From Sphingomonas bisphenolicum (GTDB taxonomy: Bacteria > Pseudomonadota > Alphaproteobacteria > Sphingomonadales > Sphingomonadaceae): 64,000 nt of DNA. The notes under the pieces were generated by a model. That model had not been told where the DNA came from. It saw only the letters and a program-made list of their open reading frames with translations, and did no database searches. The number at the start of each line of letters is the position of its first letter. The stretch's first letter is position 1. Where the stretch lies: assembly GCF_024349785.1 (NCBI RefSeq), contig NZ_AP018818.1, positions 124,001 to 188,000 of the forward strand, in the 5' to 3' direction. A program made the position numbers and the translations under genes. Positions 63,518 to 64,000 of the stretch are shown in pieces.

Positions 63518-63889
63518 ATGACAGTCGATAAATTGGCCTTCAGATTTGACCGGAGGCAACATCCGCGCTTCGTCACCGCTTTCGAAGCCGAATTGCTCGA
63601 AGGCGATGAAGCGCGCATGGTGATCGTCGGCGATATCTCGGCGGGCGGATGCCTGCTGGAAGAAGGTCGCGGATTAAAGGTCGGTAGTCGCGTGCAGCTC
63701 CGCGCCAAGGGGCTGGACATGGCATCGCGTATCAGCTGGGTTCGCGACGACCTGTGCGGCGTGCGCTTCACCCAGATGGTGGACCCGCTACAGGTCATTC
63801 AGGATAATATGACGAGCGTTCCAAGCCTGACGGATATGATCGCGAAATTCTCGCGGGACCGCCTGGACGGGGCCGAATTACGGCGTTGA
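63518..63889 (+). CDS. PilZ domain protein
   Basis: A 123-residue stand-alone PilZ domain, the receptor fold for cyclic di-GMP. The ligand motif R-x-x-x-R is present in RRQHPR near residue 12 and D-x-S-x-x-G in GDISAGG near 39. It would convert c-di-GMP level into effects on motility, cell surface or cell cycle; no target is visible. AAGGA lies upstream of ATG 63518. A CtrA-like half-site upstream would link it to the cell cycle. Confidence 0.83.
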   Translation: MTVDKLAFRFDRRQHPRFVTAFEAELLEGDEARMVIVGDISAGGCLLEEGRGLKVGSRVQLRAKGLDMASRISWVRDDLCGVRFTQMVDPLQVIQDNMTSVPSLTDMIAKFSRDRLDGAELRR

Positions 63890-63907
63890 AATTCCGTCCG
63901 GGATGCC

Positions 63908-63937
63908 GAAGCGGACCGGCCGGAACCGATCCGCTTC
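63908..63937. terminator. Imperfect 12-bp hairpin after the PilZ gene
   Basis: GAAGCGGACCGG (63908-63919) pairs with CCGATCCGCTTC (63926-63937) with one mismatch. It lies between the convergent PilZ gene and the edge gene; no T-run follows. Confidence 0.4.
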
Positions 63938-63947
63938 ATAGGACAGA

Positions 63948-64000
63948 TCAGCTTTTCGCCTTGTCCAGATCATAGCTGCCCAGCCCCGGCTTGAATGTCT
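63948..64000 (-). CDS. 3' end of a gene cut by the window edge
   Basis: On the minus strand the frame TFKPGLGSYDLDKAKS ends with TGA (63948-63950). Only about 17 codons are inside the window, so the product cannot be identified. The direction is convergent with the PilZ gene and the hairpin at 63908-63937 lies just beyond its stop. Confidence 0.45.
   Translation of the reverse strand, partial: TFKPGLGSYDLDKAKS

Noticed and set aside
63240..63521. A 93-codon frame bridging the small membrane protein and PilZ genes, with TGATG and ATGA overlaps at its two ends
   Set aside because: No ribosome site, composition unlike a protein, and the region is AT-rich and holds a CtrA-like half-site, so a control region is more likely. 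The overlaps keep it worth a check for homologues.
1..64000. CRISPR arrays, tRNA or rRNA genes, IS elements, integrases and prophage genes
   Set aside because: No regularly spaced repeats, tRNA-like cloverleaf, transposase or phage proteins were recognised anywhere in the window, within the limits of reading by eye.

Overview
The window reads as a high-GC alphaproteobacterial chromosome, most probably a sphingomonad (Sphingobium/Sphingomonas/Novosphingobium group). The support is the codon usage, three TonB-dependent receptors, spinster-like MFS carriers beside aromatic or xenobiotic-type catabolic genes, the palindromic repeat with the core GTCCTGAGCCTGTCGAAGGA, and a candidate GGAAC-N17-GGTT (EcfG-like) promoter. 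This assignment is inference from content; no rRNA or tRNA gene, IS element, integrase or CRISPR array was seen. Coding density is high and no gene-free stretch exceeds 300 bp.

Layout. (1) 1-7029: a partial NTF2-like gene, then a same-strand run of luciferase-like oxidoreductase, phosphotransferase, sulfotransferase, SDR, DUF1214-like protein and VOC protein, closed by a convergent TetR regulator. (2) 7100-18906: an accessory catabolic block with a secreted PRC-barrel protein, two MFS carriers, two 3-hydroxyisobutyrate-dehydrogenase-like enzymes, a degenerate carboxymuconolactone-decarboxylase-like protein, an AraC regulator, a TonB receptor, an SDR, an NTF2-like protein and a cytochrome P450. 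(3) 19108-22863: a TonB receptor divergent from a small periplasmic protein and a di-haem peroxidase whose first haem motif is CxxCY. (4) 23128-28023: a LuxR-type regulator divergent from the sulfate-activation operon cysD-cysNC-cysQ. (5) 28051-33284: LysR divergent from mmsA, an alpha/beta hydrolase and a secreted M28 peptidase. (6) 33379-40120: shikimate/quinate use, with a fused dehydroshikimate dehydratase (quiC) convergent with a porin, a shikimate dehydrogenase, an AAHS carrier and a LysR gene. (7) 40122-43354: a TonB receptor and PepSY protein, probably for iron uptake. (8) 43556-51885: a signalling block of three histidine kinases (two of them hybrids) with stand-alone CheB and CheR and no chemoreceptor. 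(9) 51895-55505: SDR, a histidinol-dehydrogenase paralogue and a monooxygenase-fold protein, divergent from a LacI regulator. (10) 55562-62903: a complete histidine-utilization locus (hutIHGU divergent from hutFC). (11) 63007-64000: a small membrane protein, a PilZ protein and the 3' end of another gene.

How the genes work together. The hut genes encode the five-step route from histidine to glutamate plus formate (HutF and HutG branch) under HutC. QuiC, the shikimate dehydrogenase and the carrier would bring shikimate or quinate to protocatechuate. CysD/CysNC/CysQ make PAPS and recycle PAP, the donor and by-product for the window's sulfotransferase. The parts least explained by known systems are the 261-6390 cluster, the P450/TonB block, and the TonB receptor, small periplasmic protein and CxxCY peroxidase module.
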